From positions 4,030,001 to 4,094,000 of the forward strand of contig JAZGTN010000006.1 in the NCBI GenBank assembly GCA_037783415.1: a stretch of 64,000 nt of DNA, in the 5' to 3' direction. Of the stretch, positions 1 through 10,120 are shown one piece after another (the first letter of the stretch is position 1; every line of letters begins with the position of its first letter). Origin of the DNA: Leptasterias polaris (taxonomy: Eukaryota; Echinodermata; Asteroidea; Forcipulatida; Asteriidae). The notes below the pieces were generated by a model, which was not told the origin of the DNA, ran no database searches, and saw nothing but the letters and a program-made list of their open reading frames with translations. The translations under genes and the position numbers were made by a program.

Positions 1-559
1 AAGTTGAAAAAATTGGTCTAAATACATGTAATAAAGCCACTTTACGCTTAAGTCTACTTGTTTACATTAATGTTTACATATGGGAGCCCGCTAGTGACAC
101 CGCTTTCTTGGGCTTATGCCAAATTTGCATCGGGAATAAAGAATAATGTTTTACCATCACACCAATATGTGCCTACCACTAATCAGTACTGACTACTCTC
201 GAACTCCCGAGTCCTGTCAAACAAATTTCCACACGCATAATAATACTCGGGTGGGTTTTGTTTTAACTGATTTAAATCAGATTTATCTTTGAGATTGTTT
301 GCGTTTTGATGATAGATCGAGAAAATCTTGTTGATGAAGGAATGGTTAAAGGTGTTAGTTGATTTCAGAGCTTCTGACAAAGTTTGGTGACCCGCCCCCC
401 CCCCCCCCCGATTTATTTATTTTAAAATTTTAAAATTTTTGCAACCTACTTTAGTGGTGACGTGAACCCATTGTAGTTTGCGAGACGGTTGTTAGAGCTC
501 GCTAAACTACTGAACTTGCCCGGACTCTCCCTGAGAAGACAGTATTGAGAATTCGCTCA
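1..559. other. Non-coding flank, no gene seen
   Basis: I see no coding region here. The part from about 118 to 260 resembles 45800-45905 (shared stretches such as AAATTTGCATCGGGAATAAA and CCCGAGTCCTGTCAA), so it belongs to a dispersed repeat family. A C-run lies near 394-410. Confidence 0.5.
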
Positions 560-822
560 GCCCAAATGACCCCTAGCCATTGTTACATGTACCCATTAGC
601 CTCATTACCCTATTCTAGGCGTTCTTCGTCCCATCTTGTAGGCCCTTCCTTCATACATATTCCCATTAAGTAGCCCAAATGACCCCTAGGCAGTGTTTCA
701 TGTACCCATTAGCCCCATTACCCTAACCTAGGCGTTCAATATCCCACCTTGTAAGCCCCCCCCTCCATTGTAGGCACTCTTTAATGATTCCATTAGTAGT
801 CCCATTACTATCTATTGACCTA
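560..822. repeat. ~112-bp tandem repeat, two units (duplication copy A)
   Basis: Two imperfect units contain AGCCCAAATGACCCCTAG, then a CATGTACCCATTAGCC stretch, then CATCTTGTAGGCCC or a variant. The same repeat in about four units is at 18760-19190, followed in both places by ATGATTCCATTAGTAGTCCC. It marks the left side of the A/B segmental duplication that also contains the two GPCR genes. Confidence 0.75.
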
Positions 823-949
823 CCCTTTCAGTACCGCCGTACCAGAAATGCTCAAAAAAGCATTCCACTTCGTGACCACCGAGTCCTTATGGCACCTGAC
901 TATTTCCTCTCTTGTTTACCATGGAGGCTGACTGGCACACACACCAACA

Positions 950-1429
950 GGGCGCACCACACTAAATAAACTCCCATAGGAACCAATGCTAAATGATAAA
1001 TATTCAAAAATACTCAACAAATCGTGAAAGTCTCTCAGCCTCTTGAAAACCAATCAAACATATTTTCGGACGACTGAACTTCAGAATTCTTTTCAATTTT
1101 TGCCAGGTCAGCCGTTTGGAATTTTTGCTAACTACCCCAGAAGAAAAAAACGCGAAAATTTGTATTTTTCCAAAACCGACTTGCTGCCAGTTTTCGTGAA
1201 GCACTTCTCTACTTACCCGGTCAAATAGGGCCAACTTTAACGCCTAAATTTATCAAGTCTCCTCAAAAGTTGAAGTACAGAACCCCCAGGTTGTGATAGA
1301 TTATTATATTTACACAATCTATTAATTGCATGACCCCCAAAACGTTGTAATTAAAAATAAGTTGTGGGTTTACAAATTATGATAAGTAGCTTGGCGCATT
1401 AATTCTGGCTTATTTGGTGTGGTGCGCCC
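950..1429 (+). mobile_element. 480-bp GGGCGCACCACA-ended MITE, copy 1
   Basis: Termini GGGCGCACCACACTAAATAA and, read inward from the right, GGGCGCACCACACCAAATAA. Left flank AACA, right flank TATA. The copies are nearly identical. A 76-codon open frame runs on the minus strand in every copy but has no recognisable domain, so I treat it as chance. It is non-autonomous; a 4-bp duplication with variable sequence does not let me name a superfamily. Confidence 0.85.
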
Positions 1430-2829
1430 TATAAGGGCACTTAATTATTCTTTATGGTTAAAAAATTATGCTTAAATTGTTGAAAATAAGTCACAGACTT
1501 GATATCTGAAAAAATGAATTGGAAATGTTATTGCGTTCGTCTACAACAAGGTCAAACATGTTTGAGCATTTACATGTACTCTAAGCAATGCGATAAGAAA
1601 AACCTGCATTACACGCTGTGTACACTCTAATGACAAGTCAGTTGTTATATCCAAATCCTAGTCACTCAACAAGTTATAAACTTATCTCTTTTTTTTAGTT
1701 ATACGATTCTAAACGCCTTGCAATTATTTTTAATAATTGACAAGAGGGGGTTAACTAATGTGGAAGCTGTAAAAGGGAAAGGGGATTGAAGAGGGAGGGC
1801 CTGAGAAGGGGGGGGGGGTAGATTTTGCTTACCCGCCAACATTTTTAACCATGTAATCATATTGAGTTTAAAATGGTGAACTTTATAACAAAAAAGAATA
1901 TACATAGGTCATTTTACCACGTTTAATTGTCATTCCAAGTTTCATTTTACCTAGCTTTAAGGGATAAGGGGGTGAATGGGTGGGCGGGGCGTGGGCGGGG
2001 CTTGTTGCAAAATGCCCTTCCAGACACTTTACGGTTAATAAATTGTGGGTGGACGGGAACAATTGGACTATAGTTAAGAGTTAAGAGTTAAGACTGTAAG
2101 CTAATAAGGTGTTTGGGCTGGGGGATAGGGTCCGGGCTGACGGCTAGGGTTTTGGGCTTTGGGGGTGCTCGGCTGGGGGTTAGGGTTTGGGCTGGGGCTA
2201 TGATTTCGGCTAGGGGCTAGGGTTAGGGCTGGGGGTTATGATTCGGCTTGGGTGTAGGGTTTGGGCTGGGGGCTGGGGTTTGGGCTGACGGCTACGGTTT
2301 TTGCCGAGGGTTGTACAGTATAGTGTAGGGTTTAGGCTGCTGGTTGGGGACTAGGCCTAGGGTTTCACACGCATCAGAGTGTATTCACCTTCCGGAAACT
2401 TGACATATATGATGACGAGTCCACCACCTCCCCTACTCCTCTTCAAATAGTCTGTTGGTGGTTTTTCTCTCCTTTTTCATATTCAACCAGCCACGTTGGC
2501 TCATGATTCTTTGAATGTGACTAAAACCGTCAGTCTCATACTTATTACTTTTCATAGTTTAACCATGCAGGTTTAGAAAGCAAACCCCTCTTTGAGTGTG
2601 AAACGTTGAATTATTCTCGGTTAATAAATGTATTGTAATTTGAGGAAATAGAAACATTTTTGCTATACTAACAGTTTACAGTCAAAGAAATGATGTTTCC
2701 AATGTAAAAACAGCAACAAAGTGACAAACAATGCCCCCACACAACTCATTACTGTCGTTGTTTCAAGCCTACATAAATGTAAACAGAACACAAACATGGC
2801 TGCACGGGCGCCGCCATGTTGTATATATA
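1430..2829. repeat. Spacer unit 1 of the macro-element
   Basis: 1400 bp repeated almost exactly at 3310-4713. It starts with TATAAGGGCAC and ends in TATA. About 2110-2365 is a degenerate G-rich array built on GGGCTGGGGGTTAGGGTTTG-like words, some resembling telomeric TTAGGG but not regular. I see no coding region. Confidence 0.8.
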
Positions 2830-3309
2830 GGGCGCACCACACTAAATAAACTCCCATAGGAACCAATGCTAAATGATAAATATTCAAAAATACTCAACAA
2901 ATCGTGAAAGTCTCTCAGCCTCTTGAAAACCAATCAAACATATTTTCGGACGACTGAACTTCAGAATTCTTTTCAATTTTTGCCAGGTCAGCCGTTTGGA
3001 ATTTTTGCTAACTACCCCAGAAGAAAAAAACGCGAAAATTTGTATTTTTCCAAAACCGACTTGCTGCCAGTTTTCGTGAAGCACTTCTCTACTTACCCGG
3101 TCAAATAGGGCCAACTTTAACGCCTAAATTTATCAAGTCTCCTCAAAAGTTGAAGCACAGAACCCCCAGGTTGTGATAGATTATTATATTTACACAATCT
3201 ATTAATTGCATGACCCCCAAAACGTTGTAATTAAAAATAAGTTGTGGGTTTACAAATTATGATAAGTAGCTTGGCGCATTAATTCTGGCTTATTTGGTGT
3301 GGTGCGCCC
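2830..3309 (+). mobile_element. 480-bp MITE, copy 2 (internal, TATA-flanked)
   Basis: Same 480-bp length and termini as the copy at 950. TATA lies on both sides, as for an original insertion into a TATA target before the unit was duplicated. Confidence 0.85.
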
Positions 3310-4713
3310 TATAAGGGCACTTAATTATTCTTTATGGTTAAAAAATTATGCTTAAATTGTTGAAAATAAGTCACTGACTTGATATCTGAAAAAATGAATT
3401 GGAAATGTTATTGCGTTCGTCTACAACAAGGTCAAACATGTTTGAGCATTTACATGTACTCTAAGCAATGCGATAAGAAAAACCTGGCATTACACGCTGT
3501 GTACACTCTAATGACAAGTCAGTTGTTATATCCAAATCCTAGTCACTCAACAAGTTATAAACTTATCTCTTTTTTTTAGTTATACGATTCTAAACGCCTT
3601 GCAATTATTTTTAATAATTGACAAGAGGGGGTTAACTAATGTGGAAGCTGTAAAAGGGAAAGGGGATTGAAGAGGGAGGGCCTGAGAAGGGGGGGGGGGG
3701 TAGATTTTGCTTACCCGCCAACATTTTTAACCATGTAATCATATTGAGTTTAAAATGGTGAACTTTATAACAAAAAAGAATATACATAGGTCATTTTACC
3801 ACGTTTAATTGTCATTCCAAGTTTCATTTTACCTAGCTTTAAGGGATAAGGGGGTGAATGGGTGGGCGGGGCGTGGGCGGGGCTTGTTGCAAAATGCCCT
3901 TCCAGACACTTTACGGTTAATAAATTGTGGGTGGACGGGAACAATTGGACTATAGTTAAGAGTTAAGAGTTAAGACTGTAAGCTAATAAGGTGTTTGGGC
4001 TGGGGGATAGGGTCCGGGCTGACGGCTAGGGTTTTGGGCTTTGGGGGTAGGCTCGGCTGGGGGTTAGGGTTTGGGCTGGGGCTATGATTTCGGCTAGGGG
4101 CTAGGGTTAGGGCTGGGGGTTATGATTCGGCTTGGGTGTAGGGTTTGGGCTGGGGGCTGGGGTTTGGGCTGACGGCTACGGTTTTTGCCGAGGGTTGTAC
4201 AGTATAGTGTAGGGTTTAGGCTGCTGGTTGGGGACTAGGCCTAGGGTTTCACACGCATCAGAGTGTATTCACCTTCCGGAAACTTGACATATATGATGAC
4301 GAGTCCACCACCTCCCCTACTCCTCTTCAAATAGTCTGTTGGTGGTTTTTCTCTCCTTTTTCATATTCAACCAGCCACGTTGGCTCATGATTCTTTGAAT
4401 GTGACTAAAACCGTCAGTCTCATACTTATTACTTTTCATAGTTTAACCATGCAGGTTTAGAAAGCAAACCCCTCTTTGAGTGTGAAACGTTGAATTATTC
4501 TCGGTTAATAAATGTATTGTAATTTGAGGAAATAGAAACATTTTTGCTATACTAACAGTTTACAGTCAAAGAAATGATGTTTCCAATGTAAAAACAGCAA
4601 CAAAGTGACAAACAATGCCCCCACACAACTCATTACTGTCGTTGTTTCAAGCCTACATAAATGTAAACAGAACACAAACATGGCTGCACGGGCGCCGCCA
4701 TGTTGTATATATA
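3310..4713. repeat. Spacer unit 2 of the macro-element
   Basis: A near-identical 1404-bp copy of 1430-2829. It differs by single-base indels (one extra G in CCTGGCATTAC, an altered G-run, and GGGGGTAGGCTCGG for GGGGGTGCTCGG), which argues for recent amplification or ongoing homogenisation. Confidence 0.8.
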
Positions 4714-5193
4714 GGGCGCACCACACTAAATAAACTCCCATAGGAACCAATGCTAAATGATAAATATTCAAAAATACTCAACAAATCGTGAAAGTCTCTC
4801 AGCCTCTTGAAAACCAATCAAACATATTTTCGGACGACTGAACTTCAGAATTCTTTTCAATTTTTGCCAGGTCAGCCGTTTGGAATTTTTGCTAACTACC
4901 CCAGAAGAAAAAAACGCGAAAATTTGTATTTTTCCAAAACCGACTTGCTGCCAGTTTTCGTGAAGCACTTCTCTACTTACCCGGTCAAATAGGGCCAACT
5001 TTAACGCCTAAATTTATCAAGTCTCCTCAAAAGTTGAAGCACAGAACCCCCAGGTTGTGATAGATTATTATATTTACACAATCTATTAATTGCATGACCC
5101 CCAAAACGTTGTAATTAAAAATAAGTTGTGGATTTACAAATTATGATAAGTAGCTTGGCGCATTAATTCTGGCTTATTTGGTGTGGTGCGCCC
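4714..5193 (+). mobile_element. 480-bp MITE, copy 3
   Basis: Same element. Left flank TATA; right flank AACA, matching the base quartet to the left of copy 1 at 946-949. Confidence 0.85.
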
Positions 5194-5326
5194 AACAGTA
5201 ATTTCTCAAAATGTAAATTGCGCCCTCAATCCCATGCAGGCCCCGCGTGCGTGCATCACCCCGGCAACGCGTCCCCTCCTTGGCAAGCATCAAGCATCCA
5301 CGCATTCTTCAGTCCTAGATTCTGAC

Positions 5327-6511
5327 ATGGCCGATGAAAATGCTAAAATTTTGGACGAAATCTTTGCCGATAGCGGTTCCGACATGTCCTCTGACGATGA
5401 TTCACCACTTGATGTGTCGGAAGAAGACAGTGATGATGAGCCCATCGCCTCGACATCAACAACATCCTGTTCATCCAAGACCAAGACCAAGAAGCCGAAT
5501 TTCCGGTGTGGATGGCGTGAAGCCAAGTCTTACACCCGGCGACCGCCTGTGCAATTTACAGCAAACACCGGGGCTACAGAAGACTTCAGTTCGTTCTCCC
5601 CCATACAAATCTTCAAACTGTACTTTTGTGAAGCAGTGTGGCAGATGATGGTAGATGAGACCAATCGTTATGCTGATCAAACTTTGGGTGCGGGTGCAGA
5701 AAATCAGCGTGCTTGGAGACCAACTAATGTACCTGAAATGATGGCATTCGTGGCCCTACTTCTTTGCATGGGAATCAACAAAAGGCCTCATTACTCCATG
5801 CATTGGTCCAGGTCTGAAATTCTACGAAGTCCCCTGTACTCAGCAACCATGGCTCGTAGCCGATTTACTGCAATCCTTCGATTTTTCAACCTCGCCAATA
5901 ACAGAGATGTGGAGGACGACTCTCCCCGTGACAAACTTTCAAAATTACGCTCACTGTTAAACATTGTACTACCATCATTCCTCCGGGTGTACCAGCCGGG
6001 ACGAAGCCTTTCACCGGACGAGACCAGGGTAAAGTTCAAAGGACGACTCAGCTTCAAACAGTACATGCCACGAAAGGCCGCCAAATGGGGATTGAAATGT
6101 TTTTCATTGAACGAATCAGACACAGGGTACACATGTGCCTGGGAGTTGTTCACAGGATCGCAGCCCAGGTCCCCACAAGGACAGTCCTTTGTAAGTTATC
6201 CTGAGACACACCATCCATCCGATCTTGGGGCACCAGGCAAGGTAGTCTTGAACCTTTTGCAGGGACTCGAAAATAAAGGACATTGCATCTACATGGACAA
6301 TTGGTTTAGTAGCCCGGCTCTGTTCTCCAAGTTGTCTGAGCCAGGATTCGGAGCTTGTGGAACTGTGCGCTATACCACCCTAAAGAAAAACAATTGCACT
6401 TTTAGAAATTCATTATTTACATATAGGTTCATTTTACGTTTCAGAAACCAATTTTCCGAGGGAAATAATTTTCATGCAGATTGGTATGAACAGCAACTTT
6501 TGAAATGTTAA
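5327..6511 (+). pseudogene. piggyBac-type transposase, C-terminally truncated
   Basis: Cut-and-paste DNA transposase of the piggyBac/PGBD family (DDE_Tnp_1_7). I take the ATG at 5327 (MADENAKILDEIFADS) because the intact copy at 30706 starts with the matching MDGDRNAEILAEIFADS; the open frame upstream is element end sequence. It has an acidic Ser/Asp-rich N-terminus, then the catalytic core with the first Asp in LSPDETRVKFKGR and the second in YMDNWFSSPAL. Similarity to the intact copy stops after VRYTT near 6379. The last 43 codons are unrelated, so the third catalytic Asp and the Cys-rich C-terminal finger are missing. This copy has no intron where copy 2 has one. Not expected to be active. 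Confidence 0.9.
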
Positions 6512-6744
6512 GCTTTCACATTGAAACTACTCAATTTTGTATTTATTGGTCATAATACCAAACCTCAAATATATGTTTAAGGCAATTAATTAGTCAAAGG
6601 CAATATGCCACAGGAAACAGTCATTTCATAATATACTTCATTGTCAACATTGGTTGCTTGTACAAGTTGCATTCTGTGACTAGGACCTAGGCTAACCCCA
6701 ATCTGCCTTATGAGGGCGCTGTAACCTAAAACTTTACAGATTAC

Positions 6745-7224
6745 GGGCGCACCACACCAAATAAGCCAGAATTAATGCGCCAAGCTACTTATCATAATTT
6801 GTAAACCCACAACTTATTTTTAATTACAACGTTTTGGGGGTCATGCAATTAATAGATTGTGTAAATATAATAATCTATCACAACCTGGGGGTTCTGTGCT
6901 TCAACTTTTGAGGAGACTTGATAAATTTAGGCGTTAAAGTTGGCCCTATTTGACCGGGTAAGTAGAGAAGTGCTTCACGAAAACTGGCAGCAAGTCGGTT
7001 TTGGAAAAATACAAATTTTCGCGTTTTTTTCTTCTGGGGTAGTTAGCAAAAATTCCAAACGGCTGACCTGGCAAAAATTGAAAAGAATTCTGAAGTTCAG
7101 TCGTCCGAAAATATGTTTGATTGGTTTTCAAGAGGCTGAGAGACTTTCACGATTTGTTGAGTATTTTTGAATATTTATCATTTAGCATTGGTTCCTATGG
7201 GAGTTTATTTAGTGTGGTGCGCCC
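6745..7224 (-). mobile_element. 480-bp MITE, copy 4 (inverted, independent insertion)
   Basis: Reverse-complement copy of the element at 950, flanked by TTAC on both sides (6741-6744 and 7225-7228). This clean pair fixes the target duplication length at four bases and shows a separate event in the same piggyBac host. Confidence 0.9.
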
Positions 7225-7310
7225 TTACTCTTGGTAACCAAGTAGTCATGTCGATGAAATTTCTCGGTCACCATTGCATTAGTTGCAAGTATATGTTGGT
7301 AGTGAAAGGG

Positions 7311-8234
7311 TTATGTTAGAACTTTCATGAAATGGCTGTAAGGTCTGCTTATTGAAAAGAACGAGAGTAGAAATTGATCTTGAAAGAAAGAGAGAAACGA
7401 TTCATGAAAGGATCGGAGGTTTATAAAAAACAAACGTGAGTTATAAATGGGTCTTTTTGTTTACTAAAAGCTGTATAAAAAGCCTATTGTCCGTACCAGC
7501 ATAAATGCAACGTGCGTTGTATAATGCCTTCAACTTGAGCGGAAAATCGGATTACTATACTGGTACAAAATGGAGTATTCACGAAAAAAATAGGCTTAGT
7601 ATTTTTTTGAAAAGGTGAAGCTTAGGCCCATTTGATCACCGCAGACTCTGCTGGTACTCAGAGTTCAAAGACATGGCGACCATAAACTTGAACTGAAGGA
7701 CGCGTGGACATAATTATAATGGCGCATCTTCAGCATACGTGCAGCACGCCTCTAAATTAATGATTCAATTTTAATTTAAAACCGCTTTTCAGAGCATTCA
7801 TGCGTAAGTGAATTGATTACAGAGAGACACAACTTCCTTCGTTTTGTTGGGTAATAACTCGCGTTCGGGAAAAACGGTATTTAATTGTGTCGTGACTTGG
7901 AAATCTGCTCAGTGCTACAGACTGTAGCAAAACAGAATCCGTTCATGATTCGTACAGGACGGGGAGGCGGAAGGACTGTTTTCATGATAGTAGTGATAGT
8001 TTTCTTCTATGCGGACATAAAGGATTGTGTGTACAAGACGCATTGCTTGGTTAATATTAACAGACGAATCTTCGTGATATATGAGTGGGTAGAGCTAGAG
8101 ACAGGCAAGTTATAACTATTGAGGATTACTGTTGCTTGTTCAAACACCGGGATTAGTTGACCAGAGGAGGAAAGTAAAGTGAGCAAACCGGACATTTGGT
8201 GATTACAGCTCATCGCCAGACGAGGGGGGGGGAG
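7311..8234 (+). other. 5' flank of GPCR copy A, shared with copy B
   Basis: 7311-7650 matches 19197-19533 and 7660-8234 matches 23371-24055, apart from small deletions. Conservation up to the GPCR start suggests the promoter and 5' leader were duplicated with the gene, but I cannot place the transcription start. A short G-run directly precedes the ATG in both copies. Confidence 0.55.
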
Positions 8235-9329
8235 ATGGACGGGGCGATTGCGACTTCAACCAGCATCATAATGTCGAGTTTATCACCGACTACTACTACC
8301 CCTTACAACAATGTCACCACGGTGTCAATCCTGAAGGCGTGCGTTCTTGGTGTCATTGCAGTCCTCGTTCTAATTGGCAACACGATGTGTTTGATTGTCC
8401 TACGCTACACCGAGCACGGAGTCCATCCTGTCACCAAATTATTCCTGGTGTCGCTGACGCTCAACGATCTGCTGGTTGGTTTATTAGTCTGTGTACCGGT
8501 CATCGGATCCACGGCGTTACAGCGTTGGCCGTATGGAGACACTTACTGTTACGTCGTAGCAATGTGCCACGCTCTGTACTTCAATGCTGGCCTGTGCGTT
8601 CTAGCGATCAATATAGAGCGCTACATCGCGGTAGTTTGGCCGCTCCGGTACCCGACAATTGTCACCGTCCGCCGGGCAGTCATCGTTGAAGTGTTTCTTC
8701 TAGTGATAGTTTTAATCTGGGCCCTTCTGTACCTACTCGTCCCCGGTCGCTCCACGTTTTACTACGAGAACTTCAGCACCTGCTTCATCGACGCCGACAG
8801 TGGGGACGATTATCTTGGACAACTCGGCATGACTCTATTCATCGCCGTGCCAATGTTGGTCACCGTGATTTTACACGCCAGACTGTTCTTCTTGGCCACT
8901 CGCCATGCCTCAAGAGTCGATGCTATTACAATAGGAAATATCAACCCTCCATCGACCAGCGACGTTGAAAGTAACTCGGACCCTGTCCAGTCGTCACCAT
9001 CCCGTCGCAGTGGCCCACGTCGTCAACGCGCCATCTGGGCACGCAATAACCCGGACGCCAAAGCAGCCATGACGTTTTTCATCATGGCGGTGGTGGCCGG
9101 CGTCTCGTGGACGCCGTATTTCACAACAATAGCCTTGGAGAACTTTCGGGCGGAGCCGGTGCCCCCAGCAGTTGCTTACGTGTCTCAGATTCTTCTACTC
9201 CTGAACAGCCTGTGGAATGTCGTCATTTATTACACCAGAAATGACTCTTTCAGAAAGACCTCTAACAAGCTCTTCGGACGATGTTTCCGGGTGCGAACGT
9301 CTCGTGAAGATCTGCTCACCGTAAGCTGA
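8235..9329 (+). CDS. Class A (rhodopsin-like) GPCR, copy A
   Basis: Single-exon seven-helix receptor of 364 residues, predicted at the plasma membrane and coupled to G proteins; ligand unknown. Landmarks: Asn-rich N-terminus with sequon N27, GN at 48-49 (helix 1), D78 in LNDLL (helix 2), C105 with C183 for the helix 3-loop disulphide, ERY at 128-130, W162 (helix 4), P206 (helix 5), SWTP at 291-294 in place of CWxP, and NVVIY at 328-332 in place of NPxxY. The third intracellular loop (about 223-275) is Ser/Arg rich. I chose the ATG at 8235 because the paralogue starts at the equivalent codon. Copy B at 24056 is about 93 % identical by hand count. No close named family is recognised. Confidence 0.92.
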   Translation: MDGAIATSTSIIMSSLSPTTTTPYNNVTTVSILKACVLGVIAVLVLIGNTMCLIVLRYTEHGVHPVTKLFLVSLTLNDLLVGLLVCVPVIGSTALQRWPYGDTYCYVVAMCHALYFNAGLCVLAINIERYIAVVWPLRYPTIVTVRRAVIVEVFLLVIVLIWALLYLLVPGRSTFYYENFSTCFIDADSGDDYLGQLGMTLFIAVPMLVTVILHARLFFLATRHASRVDAITIGNINPPSTSDVESNSDPVQSSPSRRSGPRRQRAIWARNNPDAKAAMTFFIMAVVAGVSWTPYFTTIALENFRAEPVPPAVAYVSQILLLLNSLWNVVIYYTRNDSFRKTSNKLFGRCFRVRTSREDLLTVS

Positions 9330-9575
9330 GCATTTTCTCCAGTCATTGATGACTCCACGATTTGTTGGTTTAAGGGAACCCCCAAATAACATGAAGAGCT
9401 GTTTTTTGAGAAACCAGTCTCCTGACATGATCAAACTGTTTTCAAAAAACAATAAAGTGGATATCAGTGGTCTACATGACATAACAGACTAATGGGGCCC
9501 AGCCATGGGATATAAAACCCTGTTATAAAACCCACTGCATGCACATCTATAAGCTAGACTTCATTCTGATTAAAA

Positions 9576-10066
9576 CCTTGCAGCGAGTTTGGCTGTCAAA
9601 GCTGCTGTCACAAGTCAAGAAAAACATAACAGCACCCACGTGGTAAATCCCAGCCATGCTATATTCCATGATATCCTCCCCTGTACCATAACACACAGTC
9701 TAGAAGGGGTGTCAATCAACAGGGGTCGGTGACTTGGGTCAGAGGGGCTGAGAAAAAAATAAAAGTAAAAAATCCTCCCATTGCGCCTGTGCATTGGTTT
9801 GTACACAAAGCAATGGCCGCCTGGTTAATGTCAATGACACTGAGGTCGCGCATGTGGTCACCAAAAGTCCTGGACCCATTGAGTTGATTGAAAACATCTG
9901 TTCCCCAACTAGCTGGGAGTCCTTTGATGTCTTGCCGTCATTTCTGCGGTTAGAAAGTGGGAGATAAGCGCTCGCAAGCCCTCTTAAGTGATTTATTACG
10001 TGTGACCATCGCGACTGACAGCCAGCTGAAGACATGTTACGCTGAAACAGGTGCCTCCTTTGAAGG
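9576..10066. mobile_element. ~490-bp segment present in copy A, absent from copy B
   Basis: Copy B runs straight from CATTCTGATTAA into ATCTTTAAAAGG (about 25921-25940). In copy A these are separated by about 490 bp starting AAACCTTGCAG and ending GAAGGTTT, so the ends are short inverted repeats (AAACCTT/AAGGTTT). Insertion in A is more likely than a precise loss in B. No coding region. Confidence 0.55.
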
Positions 10067-10120
10067 TTTATCTTTAAAAGGAATGCTTGCGCTCTAGTCC
10101 ATTGTGTGTGTTTTCAATTT

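Larger units (their letters stand above)
950..5193. mobile_element. Macro-element: three 480-bp elements separated by two 1.4-kb spacers
   Basis: The order is 480-bp element, spacer, element, spacer, element, all in one orientation, repeat period 1880-1884 bp. The outer ends are GGGCGCACC and GGTGCGCCC, and both are flanked by AACA. Each internal junction is instead flanked by TATA. This is what would result if one element had inserted at TATA elsewhere, the region was tandemly amplified, and the outermost ends then moved everything as one unit to an AACA site inside the piggyBac. The history is inference; the repeat structure and the 4-bp flanks are read directly. Confidence 0.85.
823..7310 (+). 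mobile_element. piggyBac element, copy 1, degraded and carrying nested insertions
   Basis: The left end reads CCCTTTCAGTACC and the right end, read inward, CCCTTTCACTACC. The second piggyBac in this window (27664-30959) has matching ends on the same sides of its gene: CCCTATCAGTACC on the N-terminal side and CCCTTTCATTACC on the C-terminal side. Inside is a truncated transposase reading frame. Two insertions of a GGGCGCACCACA-ended element (950-5193 and 6745-7224) account for most of the length. The flanks continue without the element at about 19191 in copy B, which shows the insertion happened in copy A only. The flank is not a clean TTAA duplication (CCTA left, TTAT right), so a few bases at the junction have changed. 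Confidence 0.85.

Noticed and set aside
1004..1234. 76-codon open frame present in all four MITE copies
   Set aside because: It is identical only because the element copies are; no domain, starts inside a non-coding MITE, and the opposite strand also has an open frame.
4714..7224. Transposase flanked by inverted 480-bp repeats as one autonomous element
   Set aside because: Copy 4 has its own TTAC pair and copy 3 shares AACA with copy 1, so the repeats are separate insertions; the transposase belongs to the piggyBac with its own ends at 823 and 7310.
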